Below, piece after piece: positions 1 to 13,484 of a DNA stretch of 64,000 nt (its first letter is position 1; every line of letters starts with the position of its first letter). A model generated the notes under the pieces. It made no database searches and was not told the DNA's origin. It was given only the letters and a program-made list of their open reading frames with translations. This stretch comes from Chelonoidis abingdonii. Its lineage: Eukaryota; Chordata; Testudines; Testudinidae. Location of the stretch: positions 127,975,590-128,039,589 of the forward strand of contig NC_133771.1 in the NCBI RefSeq assembly GCF_003597395.2, read 5' to 3'. Both the position numbers and the translations under genes were made by a program.

Positions 1-123
1 GAACGGATTATAAGAATCTTCAAAGGACCTTTTGAAACAATGTGAACTTTTAAAATTAAGGGGGTTTCTCTAGGAGAATGGAATATATGCTAACATAATT
101 TCTCCAGTTATCAACCTTTAAAG

Positions 124-159
124 CCGCCCCTCCCCCACCGGGGGGGGCGGGGGGCGGGC
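124..159. repeat. GC-rich low-complexity block
   Basis: C-runs followed by long G-runs form a short GC-rich island in AT-rich intron. G-runs of 8, 6 and 3 could support a G-quadruplex or a C-run/G-run hairpin. Confidence 0.7.
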
Positions 160-2999
160 AATGATACACATATATTTGTTCCAAGTGGATTCTCCAGGGA
201 CCCACAAAGACAAAGAAAGGATTTTTGGCTAAATAACCTATGTTTAGACCAGCACATAGTTCCTCAATCTTTTGGGAAGGATTGGAAAGACTTGGCCTAC
301 CAAGGCTTCATAAGACTTGGTTCTTATTCTCTGAAGCTGTGCAGAACTGGTAACCACAATGACTTCCCCTAATGTGGAGAGCTAAAGGACTTATCCTGCC
401 AAAATCCCTGTTAGGACTGGGGAGTTAATTCTGGTAAATTTATTAGCATGCATGTAGGTTCTTTTATTGTTTTTAATATATTTTTCTGCCATGCTTTTTA
501 CTTTATGAATAAAGTAGGCTTGAATAGAAAGAGCTGTATGAGAACTTACATCTATAGCAATTATACTGTAATCAGTATCTAAAGTAAAGCAAGCAGGTTT
601 CTTGAGCAATCTGTCTATGCTGCGAAACTCAAAGTGAAAGCAGGGAACTGTGCAGCCTGGAAATATCCTGGTTAGAAGGCAGAGATATGCAGGTCTCCAT
701 CAAAGATAGGCAACAGCAGGGGAGCTAGACACCAAGAGAGGGTGCCCTTGCTGAACCACTGAGGCGAAATACAGGTGGCAGTTGTCCTGAACTGTCATTT
801 TCTTATTTGTGTTCCTCAAGTTTTGGCTACTCTATTCGATGCATGTAGTGCCTGGTTTTCAGGGGTGTTGAAGATCCACAGCTGTGCAGCTAATTAAAAT
901 TAGTGAACACTCCTGAAAATATTTGGTTTTAGTCTAAGGCAACAATAATATGACTATGTTCTCCAAAACACCAGTAGGGAAAACAAAAACACATACACAC
1001 ACACACACAGTTCTCAGAAATTGAAGAAAATACTCTCGCTTTTGGGAAAACCCCATGAAAGAATAAGAAAAAAAAATACTTTCATGTCTCAAATTGGACT
1101 GACTTAAAATTTTCACTACCATGCTTTAGACACTCTAAATACTCTTTGACTTTGTCCTGTCATGTTTCTTCAATCAATCACAGAGTAGACTGGAATCAAA
1201 TTGAAATGACTAGATCAAGAAAAATCAAATTTTTTAACATTTAGTTTCAGTAATCTGATTATGAAGCTTTTAGTGATATTGTAATTACTTTGAAGTTTTG
1301 AGCATATGTTTCTTCGGAAGGTATTCCAGGGAGATCATTGCATCAAGAAAGATTTGAAACGCAAAGCCAAACATGCCAAAAATATTTCAGCTCATCAAAA
1401 AATTGAAGTTGAGGGGGAACCATAAGAGTGATGCAGTATGATATCTAGTATAAAATATTGTATTTCCACCATCAAGATTTTTTATTTTACACCCACATAG
1501 AAAATTAAAAATCATTTGTTTCCATACTCTCAAAAGCAGTAGTACGTCATTGGGTAACTGCAAGGACAGCTGTACAGGAAAACTTCAGCAATCTGTGAGA
1601 GATGAATAAGAAGCAAAGCAGCTGACCCCTGCGCCTTGACTTCTAGGAAGATTTGAAGGAATACCTAATATTAATTTGATCAGTTCTAATTTTACATTGA
1701 TTTTGTTGTTGCTGTTTAACGTGTCCATAGAAGTTATCAAAGCGAAAGTCCTCGCTATTTCAGTTTCCAATGATCCACTTTCTTCTAAGATTAATTAATT
1801 ATCTTCAATTTTGTACATTGCTAAATGAATTTGAATTTGAAAAATGTACAATTGAACACAAGACTGTTGCATTTTCTCAGGTTTCTGGGAACAAGCTGAA
1901 TTAACGCACTAGGGGTGAAATTAACCCATGAGCAGAGGGCCTGCACATGCCCATTCACTGCTTAAATCCCACTTCATCCCCTCTTCAAAGGCGTGAATTT
2001 CATATCAAGGGCCAAATTCTGAACTTTTTAGGATTTTCTCAGCTCTTACTCTGGCAAACTTCTATTGAAATCACTGAGAATTTTCCAGAATAAGGGTCTC
2101 AGGATGTGATGCACAGTTTCAGTATTCAACTAACAACTAACCATCAGCTTTACTGGACATGACCACACTGCATGGGCTTCTATATTTACAGCATTACCTA
2201 TAACCTCCCAAGTCCTGTCTCTGCATTCCCTAGGTACGTTGTAAAATCTGGATGGATTCTTTGGGAGGCTGAAGGAGCTCTCTTGTCTTCAGGTGTTCCA
2301 AAGTTGTGTTAAAAAATACATGAGGGATTTTCCCAGAATAATTAAAAGTCCAATGAAAAATGTATAGGATATAGCTCAAAGAGAAGATGCTGAAGCAGTA
2401 AATATAGAATGTAGAAAACAGAAGTAAAAGAAAATAAAATACAATACACAGAGTTCCAGGAAGGACTGAAGGAACCAAACTAACGGTGGAAGGATAGTCT
2501 CATAAAGAAAAACAACACATGTGCTATTGAAAAAGCAATGGGGAAAAAAGGCAAATGTACCCTTGACTCCTGACAGCCTCAAAGTTTTATCATATCAAAT
2601 ACTTGTTTGACGATGTGAATGAGTCTGCCACAAAGCTCCCCTCCATTATCAAAGTAAGCTTAATATGTAAGACTATAGTTATTTTCTCTTTTATGTTGCT
2701 ATATTGTAAGAACTTTATATAGACTTTAAAGGGACTTTGTAAGGATGAAATACAAGTGAGTAAGGACCTCAGGATTTGGCACAATGTAAATACATTGCTC
2801 ATTCCACCTTCAAGCACAGTGCAGCACAAATAAAATATTTTTGTTGGAATCTACCCTCTAGATAGCCCCACTCTTTCATTTCTTCTCCATTAATATATTA
2901 TCACCTTGCCATCCTTCAAGCTGCCATGGAATGAAAAGCACCTCCTTTAGTTAGTATCTTCATTTACAAGCTTCTTAAACTCTTAACCATTAAATCGAC
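160..2999. other. Intronic sequence, no gene seen
   Basis: AT-rich DNA with only short chance reading frames. It contains a small CA microsatellite at 991-1009. No repeat family is recognised. Confidence 0.6.
991..1009. repeat. (CA)n microsatellite
   Basis: About nine CA dinucleotides with one T interruption. Confidence 0.85.
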
Positions 3000-3001
3000 T
3001 A

Positions 3002-3928
3002 CAGTAACTCCTCACTTAAAGTCATCCCGGTTAACGCTACTGATCAATTAGGGAACATGCTTGTTTAAAGTTGCGCAATGCTCCCTTCTAACGTCATTTG
3101 GCAGCTGCCTGCTTTGTCCACTGCTTGCAGGAAGAGCAGATCGTTGCAGCCAGCTGGTGGGGGCTTGTAACCAGGGTGGACCGGCAGCCCCCCTATCAGC
3201 TCCCCGTAAATTCCCTGTGCTGCAGCCACTCAGCAGGCTATCAGTTGCAGGCTATCAATCCCAGAGACTCCTGTTCGGAAGGGAAGGGGAAGGAGCTAAT
3301 GTCAGGGTGTCCCCCTCCCCCCTGTGTCCTGCTTACCCCTTTCTCCATACAGAGCAGGGAGGGGACTCGGACGGAGAGAAACATAGAGAGCTTAGGAAAG
3401 CAGCTGCTGTCTCAACTTCTTGATCCACTTAAAAAGACAATGCATTTACAAATGGGTCAGCTTACTTAAAGGGGCAGTGTGCATCTCTCTCTCTCTCCCA
3501 CACACAAGGTGTGTGTCTGTCTCTGTCTGCTATGCTGTCTTCCCTCCCTCGTGTTCTTGCTCCCTTGTGTGAGAGGATACATTAACAATGTTTAAACCCT
3601 TGAGGGCTCAGCCAAGTGCTAGTTCGTCATTTAGTAGCAAGGCATTCCCTGGGAAATATCTCTTCCTCTTCCACCCTCTAACTCCACCACCTCAACCAAG
3701 CTTCACAATAATCATAGCTATAAACAGTATTAAATTGTTTGTTTAAAATGTATACTGCGTGTATATCTACATAATATATAGGTTTTTTGTCTGGTGAAAA
3801 AATTTCCCTGGAACTTAACGTCCCAATTACATTAATTCTTATAGAGAAATTGAATTCGCTTAAGATCATTTCACTTAAAGTCACATTTTTCAGGAACATA
3901 ACTACAACGTTAAGCGAAGGAGTTACTG
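3002..3928. mobile_element. Tigger/pogo-like non-autonomous DNA transposon
   Basis: The left end reads CAGTAACTCCTCACTTAA. The right end is its inverse, with CAGTAACTCCTTCGCTTAA on the minus strand. Both ends are flanked by TA (3000-3001 and 3929-3930), the target duplication of Tc1/mariner-superfamily elements. The CAGT terminus fits the Tigger (pogo) group. The interior is 0.9 kb of non-coding, partly GC-rich sequence with CT/GT microsatellite around 3482-3530. No transposase frame is present, so it must have been mobilised in trans. Confidence 0.8.
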
Positions 3929-3930
3929 TA

Positions 3931-5534
3931 CTTTTCCTTTATACACTCACTTCTGGATTACTTGCCCTTGCAGTGGAAGGTTTAGGTTCAGAGTTTAGAG
4001 GTCAAATTTTGCCTTTACCACCAAACACAAGAAAACACTCATAGCATTTCAAATCCAATGGTATAAAGAGAGGCAGAATATTCTGGTCACCTTTAAACGG
4101 CAGGAGATAATAATAGGGTTTATTTTTTTCTTCATACCGTAAGAGCAAAGTCACAGGGACAGCTGATAAACAATTAAAGAACTCTGGAGTGTAAATATAA
4201 AGGATGTGAGATCTTACAAGATACTATCATCAGAGACACTTGAGCGCACAGACTTTGGGTTCAAATGGGAAGCCACTTAGGGAAAGAGTATTCTTGGTGA
4301 GGTATTCTCAGCTCTGGAATCAACCTTCCTTCTTCAGTTCAACAAAGCCCAGATCTGCTGGCTGCCCACACTCTCGAGTATTTTCCCTGAGAGACAGGGT
4401 TGAAATAATGGAATGGGGATAAGTGTTATGGGACTGTCTTTTGTTTTTGTTATTCTATGATTATAGAATGTAAAGTGCAAAGAGGTCCTGGTCCATGCCT
4501 AGGGCTCCTAAACACTTTGGTAATACAAATAATAAATAATAATAATACATCAATCTATCTGACAAAGTTTCCACTAATGGTTTACTTTCCCCTGAGTTTC
4601 CATGAAATAGAAGAACTTGGAAAAGCTTCATCACTCACAGTATTATTCTTTGCTTTTGTGGCCTAACCACTTATACAATTGAGAAGGTCTCAGGAGACTG
4701 TCTCCTACTTCAATCGATTTATTCCAATAAGTGTGGATAACTTCTGTTTCTAATTAAGAGGGCTAACCCTTAATGAATACATTATCAAAACAGTATTCAA
4801 TAATGTCTTGGGGCCTAAATACATTTTAAAAAATGCAAATTACTTCAGCATGAGCCACTTAGCATTTGCTGCTGTCTATTCTGCAGCATCAAGGAGGTAC
4901 TTAAATATCTGGTTGTACCTTATATGGCTGATCAGTTTAAATATAAACTTTTCTAATATAACTGGCAATAAACGGAATTTGGAGTCATGTCTCATGAGTA
5001 GACAGGATTAAGCACCTTGACAAGGAAGTTGTACTTTCATATTTTTATATCAAGAACTTCCAAATTTTTTGTGTATTTTTATTTGTTTGCTAATTAGAAA
5101 GCAAGTCAATTAGAAATTTAAATATAATATAGTCTTATATGTAGATAGTGCCTTTTACATCAAAGGTTCCTAAAATATTTTACAAACTATGAGCCTGAGC
5201 CTGATGTCAGTGGGAGCTGAAAGTGTTTAGCACCCCCTAGAAGAGACTCATCCCCATACAGAATCAGGTCCTATATTTATGTGTGTACACTCTCCCACCC
5301 TTCCCCCCCACCTCCATCCCTGTAGCAGTCAACTGGTGCAGAACATGCTATGTAACAGTAGAAGGAAGAGAGTTAGTAGAGCAGAGGGTAGTAGAGCAAA
5401 TCCATATTCTGGTGTGTCAGGGGATCTTTAATGTCTACACAGAGGAGAGAGAATTTCAGGGGTGGTTTTTCTGTTTGCTTGCTTGCTTGTTTGTTTTTAA
5501 AGGCCTTCTCTGAAAGAGTCAAACACAGGAAACT
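3931..5534. other. Intronic sequence, no gene seen
   Basis: AT-rich DNA with a GCTT/GTTT short repeat near 5473-5500. No coding or repeat family is recognised. Confidence 0.5.
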
Positions 5535-7048
5535 GCAAGGAAGAAGGTGTTGCATTATACATCAAGAATATATACACTTGTTCTGAGGTCCAGAAGGAGG
5601 TGAGAGGCAGACTAGTTGAAAGTCTCTAGATAAAGATAAATGGGGGAAAATAAGGGTAATGTCATCATAGGGGGTCTATTGTAGACCACCAAATCAGGAG
5701 GAGGAGGCAGATGAAATATTTCTACAACAAATAACAGAAATATCTGAAACATAAGACCTAGTAGTAATGGGGGACTTTATCCAGACAGCTGCTGGAAAAG
5801 TAATATGGCAAAGCACAATATTCCAGTAAGTTCTTGGAATACATTGGGGATAACTTTTTGTTTCTAAAAGACAGACATTTTAGATTTCATTCTGACCAAC
5901 AGGGAGGAACTGGTAGCAAATCTGAAGGTGGAAGGCCATTTGGGTGAAAGCAGTCATGAAATCATATATTTTATGATTCTAAGGAAAGGAAGGAATGAGA
6001 GCAGCAGAATAAAGACAATGGACTTTAAAAAAGCAGACTCTAACAAACTTGGAGAACTAGTATGTGATATCCCATGTGAAGAAAACCTAAGGAATAAAGG
6101 AGGTCCAGAGAGCTGTCAGTGTCTCAAGAAGACAATATTAAAGTCACAACATCAAACTATCCCAATGCAAAGAAAGATAACAAGAACAGTAAGAGACCAG
6201 TATGGCTCCATCAGGAGTTCTTTAATAACCTGAAAATAAAAAGTATTAACATGGATGAATTCCTAAGGAGGACTACAAAAGAAGAGCACAGGCATGTAGG
6301 GACAAAATCAGAAAAGTTAAGGCACAAAACAAGCACTTAGGAAGGGACACAAAAGGTTAGAAGAGGTACTTTAAATAAGAAGCAAGAAAAAGACAAAGGA
6401 AAGTGTAGGTCCTCTACTTAGAGGGGAAAGAGAGCTAATAACTGATGACATCAAGAAGACTGGGATGTTTAATGCCTATTTTGCCTCAGTCTTCACTAAA
6501 AAGGTTAATCATGACCAGATACTTGGCATAATTAACATTAACTACAAAGAGAAAAAAGAATGAAAGCCAAAATAGGGTAAGAAGAAGTTAAAGAATAGAA
6601 TATTTAGGTAAGCTAAATATACTGAAGTCAGCAGGAGCTGATAAAATTCATCCTGGAGTACTTCAGGATCTAGCTGAAGCAATCTTGGAAAAGTTAGCAA
6701 TCATCACTGAGAATTCATGGAGAAAAGATAAGGTCCCAGAAGACTGAAGAATGCAAACATAATATCTATCTTCAAAAAAGAGGAACACAGAGGACACAGG
6801 GAATTATAGACTAGTCAGCCTAACTTAAATACCTGGAATGATATTGGAACAAATTATTAAACAATCAATTTGTGAGCATCTAGATGATAACACAGTTATA
6901 AGGAATAGCCAGCCTGGATTTATCAAGAACAAAACATGCCAAACCAACCTTATTTCCCTCTCTGACAGGGTTACTGGCCTAGTGGATGGGAGGAGCAGTA
7001 GATGTGACACAACTTGATTTTATTAATGCTTTTGACACAGTCCCACAC
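5535..7048 (+). pseudogene. CR1 LINE fragment, endonuclease and RT remnants
   Basis: Frameshifted translation of the plus strand gives CR1 ORF2 landmarks in order. These are a GVALYIKNIYT-like endonuclease start (about 5550), RPPNQEEEADEIFLQQI (about 5685-5735), VMGDF (about 5770), then RT-side motifs FNAYFASVFTKK (about 6470), ADKIHPGVLQDLAEAI (about 6640-6690) and QLDFINAFDTVPH (about 7010-7048). Stops and frameshifts are dense, so it is old. It is truncated at both ends. On the right it stops where an unrelated hAT-like repeat begins, with no sequence beyond the RT FDTVPH motif. Confidence 0.85.
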
Positions 7049-7257
7049 GCAGAGCGGAGTCCCCTGGCTGCCCCTATACGTAGGAGCTGGAGCAGAGCCA
7101 TGCGACTGCATCCGGGAGCCATGTGGAGCAGACCACAACCCTGCTCCTCTGGAGTAGGGCAAGCTCCAGACCCCGCTCCCCAGCAGGAGCTCGTGCACCA
7201 GATTAAAATGGCTAGTGGGCCGGATACAGCCTGTGGGCCGTAGTTTGCCCACCCCTG
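7049..7257 (-). mobile_element. hAT-like non-autonomous repeat, partial
   Basis: On the minus strand the element begins CAGGGGTGGGCAAACTACGG at about 7256, the typical start of a Charlie-type hAT terminus. GC-rich non-coding sequence follows. The opposite terminus is missing: the repeat ends directly against the CR1 RT sequence. It has no coding capacity. Confidence 0.65.
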
Positions 7258-9130
7258 CTCCAGAACCATTATGGTGAATACAAGCTCCTCAACCGGAAGG
7301 CTGAACAACTTCCCAAAATTCCTACACTCCTCACAATTCACATCAGAAGAACAAAATGTGAATAAGACTGCACTCATACAAATCAGATTTGAACTATATA
7401 AGTAGTTTGTTGGATAACTAGTGGATATGATAAAATAGGATTTTATATTTCTTGCCATCCAAGGCAACAAGTTATGCAAACATTAATTATATAATTTATG
7501 TCATGGTGTCAGCCTACCCTGACCCATCATTCTGAATCTGCTACAAAACCTAGGTCTCCTGTCTTGCTACACTGCTGTCACTTACTTAAACTAGTATTCT
7601 CTCTGCATAATTAATTCAAGTGGTTTTACTCAACCACCTAAAATCTAGTTACACCCTGGCTCTGAGGCAGTTTTAAATTTACTCAACATGTTATATCAAG
7701 GAATGTTATGCTTTGGTTTGCTTTAGCTTAAAGGAAATGGATATTAGTCTAATTGAAAAACTATTTTTAAAGGGAGTTACTGAAACATGAGGTAAATATC
7801 CTAGATCTAGACACATTGTAAAGCCTTCAAGAATCCGAATCAACTATAAAAATGTTCTTAAATGGATGCCAAAACGGCAAAGTTACTATTGAATTGTACA
7901 TTTTGTGTTAAGCTACTGAAAATACTCATCTATTGAAGATCAATAACCTACCTTAACTATGGTTTCCCTTTTTAAAATTCTAGGTGTGGTCCTTTAACGG
8001 ACACATGAAACTTATAAGAGCAAAGAATGTGTGCAGTCAATAATAAATTAAAATACAGGCAGAGAATTAAGCATAATTTACAGTATCTGTCTAGTGATGT
8101 CTCTTCACCCACACTGACCCTAGCACTGCTACAGACCACATTCCATCAATATTTACTCAAAATTTGAATTTATGGTCAAAATAATAGGAAATAGGAATAT
8201 CGCAGCAGATAATATAACATATCTTGTTGACATTATGAATAACATTATATGCTTTCATTGATCAAGGCTGCAAAACTACAGTATAGTAGAATATAGGAAC
8301 TGAGTCTATTAAAGTCAAGCATGAGACAATGTGGACAGAGACATAACCAAGCATTTAATGTTTTATGTCAGGAAGCTTATCAACAAACAGAAAAATTGCT
8401 CAGATTTAAACAAAAACAAAACAAAAAACAAACAAACAAAAGCCTTAAATATGTCATTAGATGCAAATTAAAATGCTGAATAAGCAGTGGGCCACAATTA
8501 CAGGCTAAAGAAACAGCAGGCAAGAAACCATTTTCATTGATATAAAAAAAGCTAACATATTATAGTCAATATTCTGCATAAATTCTCCCTTCATGAATAT
8601 GGAACATTATGAAGTAAGAACTTTTTTATGTGTCAGCTGAAATTCTGGAGCCAGAAAGGGATTTATACATAATGAAATATGTACAGTACTACCCTGAGAC
8701 TATAGTGTTTTTAAGGATACTTTAACAAGTATATGGTTTTACAGTAAGTTAAGATACTGGGAACTTCAAGAGCTGCTAAAAAAAAACCATTCTTTTAAAA
8801 AGCAGGCCTTGAAAATTAGGATTCTGAGGCCAAAACTTTTACTATTGAGCCAATTAAACTTATCTAATAACAGCCATGCAGGGACAGATTTCATAGGGAT
8901 TTAGGTGCCTAAACATGTAGGTATGTGCCTACTGGGATTTCCAAAAGCACAGCAAGTTTGGCACCTAACTTCCGTAGTCACCAGGAACCACCATTAGATA
9001 GAACCTCTTTGCAAAAAATCATTAAACACTATTTTCCTGCAAAATTTCAGATCACCTTAAATATTAACTTACCAATGCATGGTACAGTTATGGTAAGTGA
9101 AAGCTTTGACTTGTACTATAAATTATTTAT
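7258..9130. other. Intronic sequence with minor repeats
   Basis: AT-rich, no gene. An A/C low-complexity stretch lies at 8405-8445. A short dispersed-repeat-like segment with the phrase TTTAGGTGCCTAAACATG lies at about 8895-8915. Confidence 0.5.
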
Positions 9131-9241
9131 CTAGTGAAACTTTGGCTTTACAATGGAAATGCAAACACTCCTTACTATCATCAATAATAATAATTAGTAA
9201 GCACAGTTTGCATTTCCATTATAAAGCCCAATTTTCATGCT
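9131..9241. repeat. Long hairpin (inverted repeat)
   Basis: The left arm 9144-9166 and right arm 9206-9228 are reverse complements at 22 of 23 bases (core AATGGAAATGCAAAC). Pairing continues imperfectly outward on both sides and partly into the loop. The total fold is about 110 nt, a size compatible with a miniature MITE or a precursor hairpin RNA. Confidence 0.75.
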
Positions 9242-11199
9242 TTAATATCCCAGTCATTTAAATTATATCAAGCTAAAACTTGAAAAGTTGATAGCCTGAA
9301 TGCAAAGTGTTTTGCTTGTTTCCTTATCAATAAATGTGTGTATAGAATGACACTAATCTCAATAATGTTGGTGTACTCTGAAAATCTTCTAATATTCATG
9401 AAAAGCTATGTGCAGCAACAGATTGTTCAAGACCTACTGCGGTGAATGTCCATGTATGTGAAGATAGATTTAAGCTTACTGTGTTTATTCATGATGAAGA
9501 CCACACTGATGAAAATGTGTCAGGATACACTTTCCATTGAAGATAAGTCAGAAGCTGAAGGCATACAGTATTAGATCACCGATTTCACTGCAAGTATAGT
9601 CTCCATTATAGAGGGCATATCAGATATTTATTAAACTGACACCAAACTTTATCTTAGCTAAAAGACTAATATGAATCTTATTTATTTAATTCATGAACAG
9701 TTCTGCTCTTCTAAACTACTTTTCCCAAAACTTTTCTCCATTGGATTATACTTTTAAACCTTGCCTCATTCACTTTCTTTTAATAATTAAGTTACTAACC
9801 AATCTTTTTAGTACACTGAATGAAGAGTGTACTGTGTAGATTGAGGAGAAAGCAGTACAGTCTAGTGCAGAGGACTAGGCTCTAAAATTCTAGGGTTCTA
9901 TATATGCTCTTATCATTGATTTTCTCTATATGACCTTGTGCCAGACATTATTTATGTTCAGCTACTTAATATAAGTGTTGCTGCTGTTGTTGTATTGTAT
10001 GATAAACATATTAGAACATGAAGTTTGGGAATGAACAGGGTCCTTTGTAAGGGCTTCACCCAATGTATCCAATCTGAAAAGCCTCACTTTCCTTACCATA
10101 TCACATTCAAAAGTGTGGGGTGATGTTAAAAGTCTGCTCCCGAGACATCCTGCAGAGTGGATGTATCTTAGTACCATCTCTATTGATTTTCATTCCTACA
10201 CTGTGTCTCGCACGGTCTTATAACAGTGAATGTTATTTTCTGAGATGCTTTGATATCAATAAGAGGATCTTTCATCTTCTAACCATTTATTTCAGTTAAT
10301 ATTTCCCTTGATAGAACATCAATATCCTTAATGATTGTCATTTCAACCTGTTTCCAATCTTCCAGGTTTGGCCAGGTCATCAGCTACCTCACTCCCTTAT
10401 ATCCAAATGTGTGATGAAGTCAACTGAAAAGTCAATTGATTGCCTCACTTTCTGATCCTCAGAGCCTCCTTATGAACCGCACCATTGCTAGCATTCTGGT
10501 TTCTTCAAAAGGAATTGAGGATCAGTGCCTGCAAGTCAATAAACATCACAACATCTGCCTCTGTTTCTGTTCTGTTTATGTCTTGCAGCACAGTAAGAAT
10601 AGCTTTCAGTTTGGCTGTATAGTTCATACATATCCTGAACTAGTGTTCTTTCTTGTACTCTCTCCATTACACTACTGGATGAAGATGCTACAACTACCAT
10701 TCCTGAAAGATTTGTCTGCTGAACCATTGGTGTACACATGAATCTATCTGCTTTGTGACTGATGCTGTTGATGGTCTTTTCTACCCTTTTCCTCAGTGCA
10801 GCCAAGTCCATGTGTTCCTTTGAGCAAGATTCCTAAAGAGAGAGACATTTACTAACGCAAATAGGTTCATATGGAGATATTATTGGGCATACAAATTTCT
10901 TCACCCATTCTACTCTACTAATGTTAAGTGTTTCCAGTTCTTCAGTAGCCTTTACAAACTTTTTGAAACAAATTGATTGTTTCAGTCTTGATTTAGTTTT
11001 CCCATTTTTTGACAGACAGGCCTGAATAATAATGACATTTAGGTGGGAAACAAAGACAATTGCCATACTGAATAAGCCGTGCTCTTCTACAGTTCTTAAG
11101 TGGCTGAACATCAGACTCCTGTTCACAATTACACTTGCAATAGATCTGATGGGTGTTTCTAGTTTTAGTTGATGTTTATAAAATGCCAGGAGATTGCTA
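9242..11199. other. Intronic sequence, unassigned
   Basis: No gene is recognised. Minus-strand frames near 9962-10177, 10536-10811 and 10833-11126 are longer than their neighbours but match nothing I can name. They may be an old LINE relic. Confidence 0.4.
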
Positions 11200-11412
11200 G
11201 ATAATAATAGTAATAACTATCGTAATAAGTGTCTTTCGTTAGTAGATCTCAAAGCGCTTTACCAAGAAAGTCAGTATCATCATGCCCATTTTACAGATAG
11301 GGAAACAGGGAAGTAACTTGCCCAGGGTCATCCAGAAGGCCAGACAGAGCTGGGAATAAAACCCATCTCTCCTGGGTCCCGGTCCAGCATTGCACTCACT
11401 AGGCTACACTGC
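11200..11412 (-). mobile_element. MIR SINE
   Basis: On the minus strand the sequence follows MIR: a tRNA-like head with a GTAGCCTAGTG A-box region, then the core with GGGCAAGTTACTT and CTATCTGTAAAATGGGC, then AAAGCGCTTTGAGA. This is a Pol III-derived retroposon, ancient and shared across amniotes. The divergence here fits great age. Confidence 0.85.
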
Positions 11413-13484
11413 TATAGAAGGGACAGATCCACAGCTGGTGTAAACCTGCGTGGCTCCATTGACTTCAATAGATCTGTGACAATCTACAATAGCTGAGAAT
11501 CTGGTTCTATATACAAAAAATATTTGTACATTGAAAATTATAACAATCAAAATGAGGTCTGGTTTTATTATTCCCTTTATTATATACACATCCTGTACTT
11601 TTGACAAACTAAGCCTTGGTTTAGAACATTTTAACTGATGGAAAGAGTATCATGATTCCCTTTATTAAGTCAGCTAAATAGATTTATGTTACAGTATCTA
11701 ACTCTTCCCAGAATCCAGTAAGTTTGTTTCCTATAGATTACTTTCCAAAAGTTAACTGGGTGATTTTGAAAACTGCCTGGCGGACACTACTGGAAATAGA
11801 CTGGATATACTGAGAGATAAACAGTGCAACTTAAAATATGTAATTATATTCTACATTTATTACTTACAATTATCATTTTCTGAAAATGGATCTGATAAGT
11901 CTTCCTTCCACAGCAGGATTAACATATGTGGACTACAGATTTTTGGTTATGCTGTATTCTAAGACAGTATTTCTCTAACATTGTGCTTTCCTGTGATTCC
12001 CTAAGAAATACATTAGAACAAGTTTGCCGTATGCTTTTAGAGTTGCTTGTCATTTTAATAGGAAGGAAATAGGTGCTTTTCTTTCTAACATCTACATTAA
12101 AATGAGTAGGGTTCAAAACTCTTAATAAACTAAGGTGGTAATTACTCACATTGCTACTTTTAAATATTTGACATACAACATACTAACAAGCCACACAGAA
12201 AACTTGGATTAGCAAATTACGGTATATGTAGAACAGATACAGCTTGCGGGAGGGGGAAGGGTGGGAAGGGAACAGGTAATAAGAATGACCTGACTTTTGA
12301 ACTATGGCCTGACCTGAAAACTCATGCCTTATGACATACAAAGTAGAGAAGCATTTGGGGAATTGAAAGCCAATACAAATGCTTTCATGTGCAGTTCTAA
12401 GTGCTGGCTCTGGACCAATGACAACAAAATAAAATACTGATCCCCGAAGTAGAAAATTTTGAATTGAAACTCAGTTCAGGTGCTTGTTATTTTTTGCAAA
12501 TATGAAAAGAGGAAAACAAACTCTGCCCTCATCCACAGTCAGTAATTCATGAGAAGAGTCCTGTCTTGCACCCATCATTGACTGTACATACATATTCTTT
12601 TGATTAAATGGGAAATACCAAATCAAATGACCCATTCTCTAAACATCTGTAAATGCTTAAATTCTTTGCCCTTTTAAATATTTTACTGAAACCATTGCCA
12701 ATCAGCAAACTGAAATTATATATAAATAGTCTACAAAGTTTTAAAAACTATTAACAAATGAAATGGGCAATTCTGGAGTCAGAGTATCGCAACTTCACTT
12801 AAAAGGGGAAAACATCAGGAGACACACAGTTCCTTCAAGAGCTTAGGCAACAAATATTGTCTTTGGTATTTATCTTGCTGAATACTTTCAAAGATATATC
12901 TTAGAATTAGAATTCAGGAAACACTCGTGACTTCAATGAAGATCCATAACAGTAAAGCTTGTAGGACAAAACCTTGTTAGTCTATCAGTCTCTCCACGGA
13001 TAGTCTATCAGAAGTCCATTGACAGCTTACATAATTAATTTGTTGGTATGATGTTCCAAATAAAGATGTCACACACACAAAAATAAATATATTTCCATAT
13101 TTTGAAGGCTTAGGAGAGTAACCTCTCTACTGAAATAATGAACACATATTAAGTTATGCTTTTTAATATAATTCAAATTAAATGTCAGCATTGAAGTCTT
13201 GGGCTACATGGTAACTCATTTCCAACCAAACTGCTGCTGTTACTTCTGAAAAGTTACCTGATACACACAGGATTTTTAATTAAGTACCTTACTCACACAC
13301 CTTACAGGTTCTAAATTAACTGTATCAGCTGAAGAATGGGACTGTGGTGTCACTGTAGACAGTCCAATGAAAATCTATCCACATTGTGCAGCTGCAGTCA
13401 AAAAACCTAAGTCAACTTAGGATGCATATGGAATGAGATGGTGAATAATACAAAGAACATTATAATGCTTTTACTTCATTCAGT
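11413..13484. other. Intronic sequence, no gene seen
   Basis: AT-rich DNA with no recognisable repeat or exon. Confidence 0.5.

Noticed and set aside
3061..3469. Two overlapping frames of 120 and 123 codons
   Set aside because: They lie within the TA-flanked Tigger-like MITE and show no domain; they are frames of a GC-rich non-coding interior.
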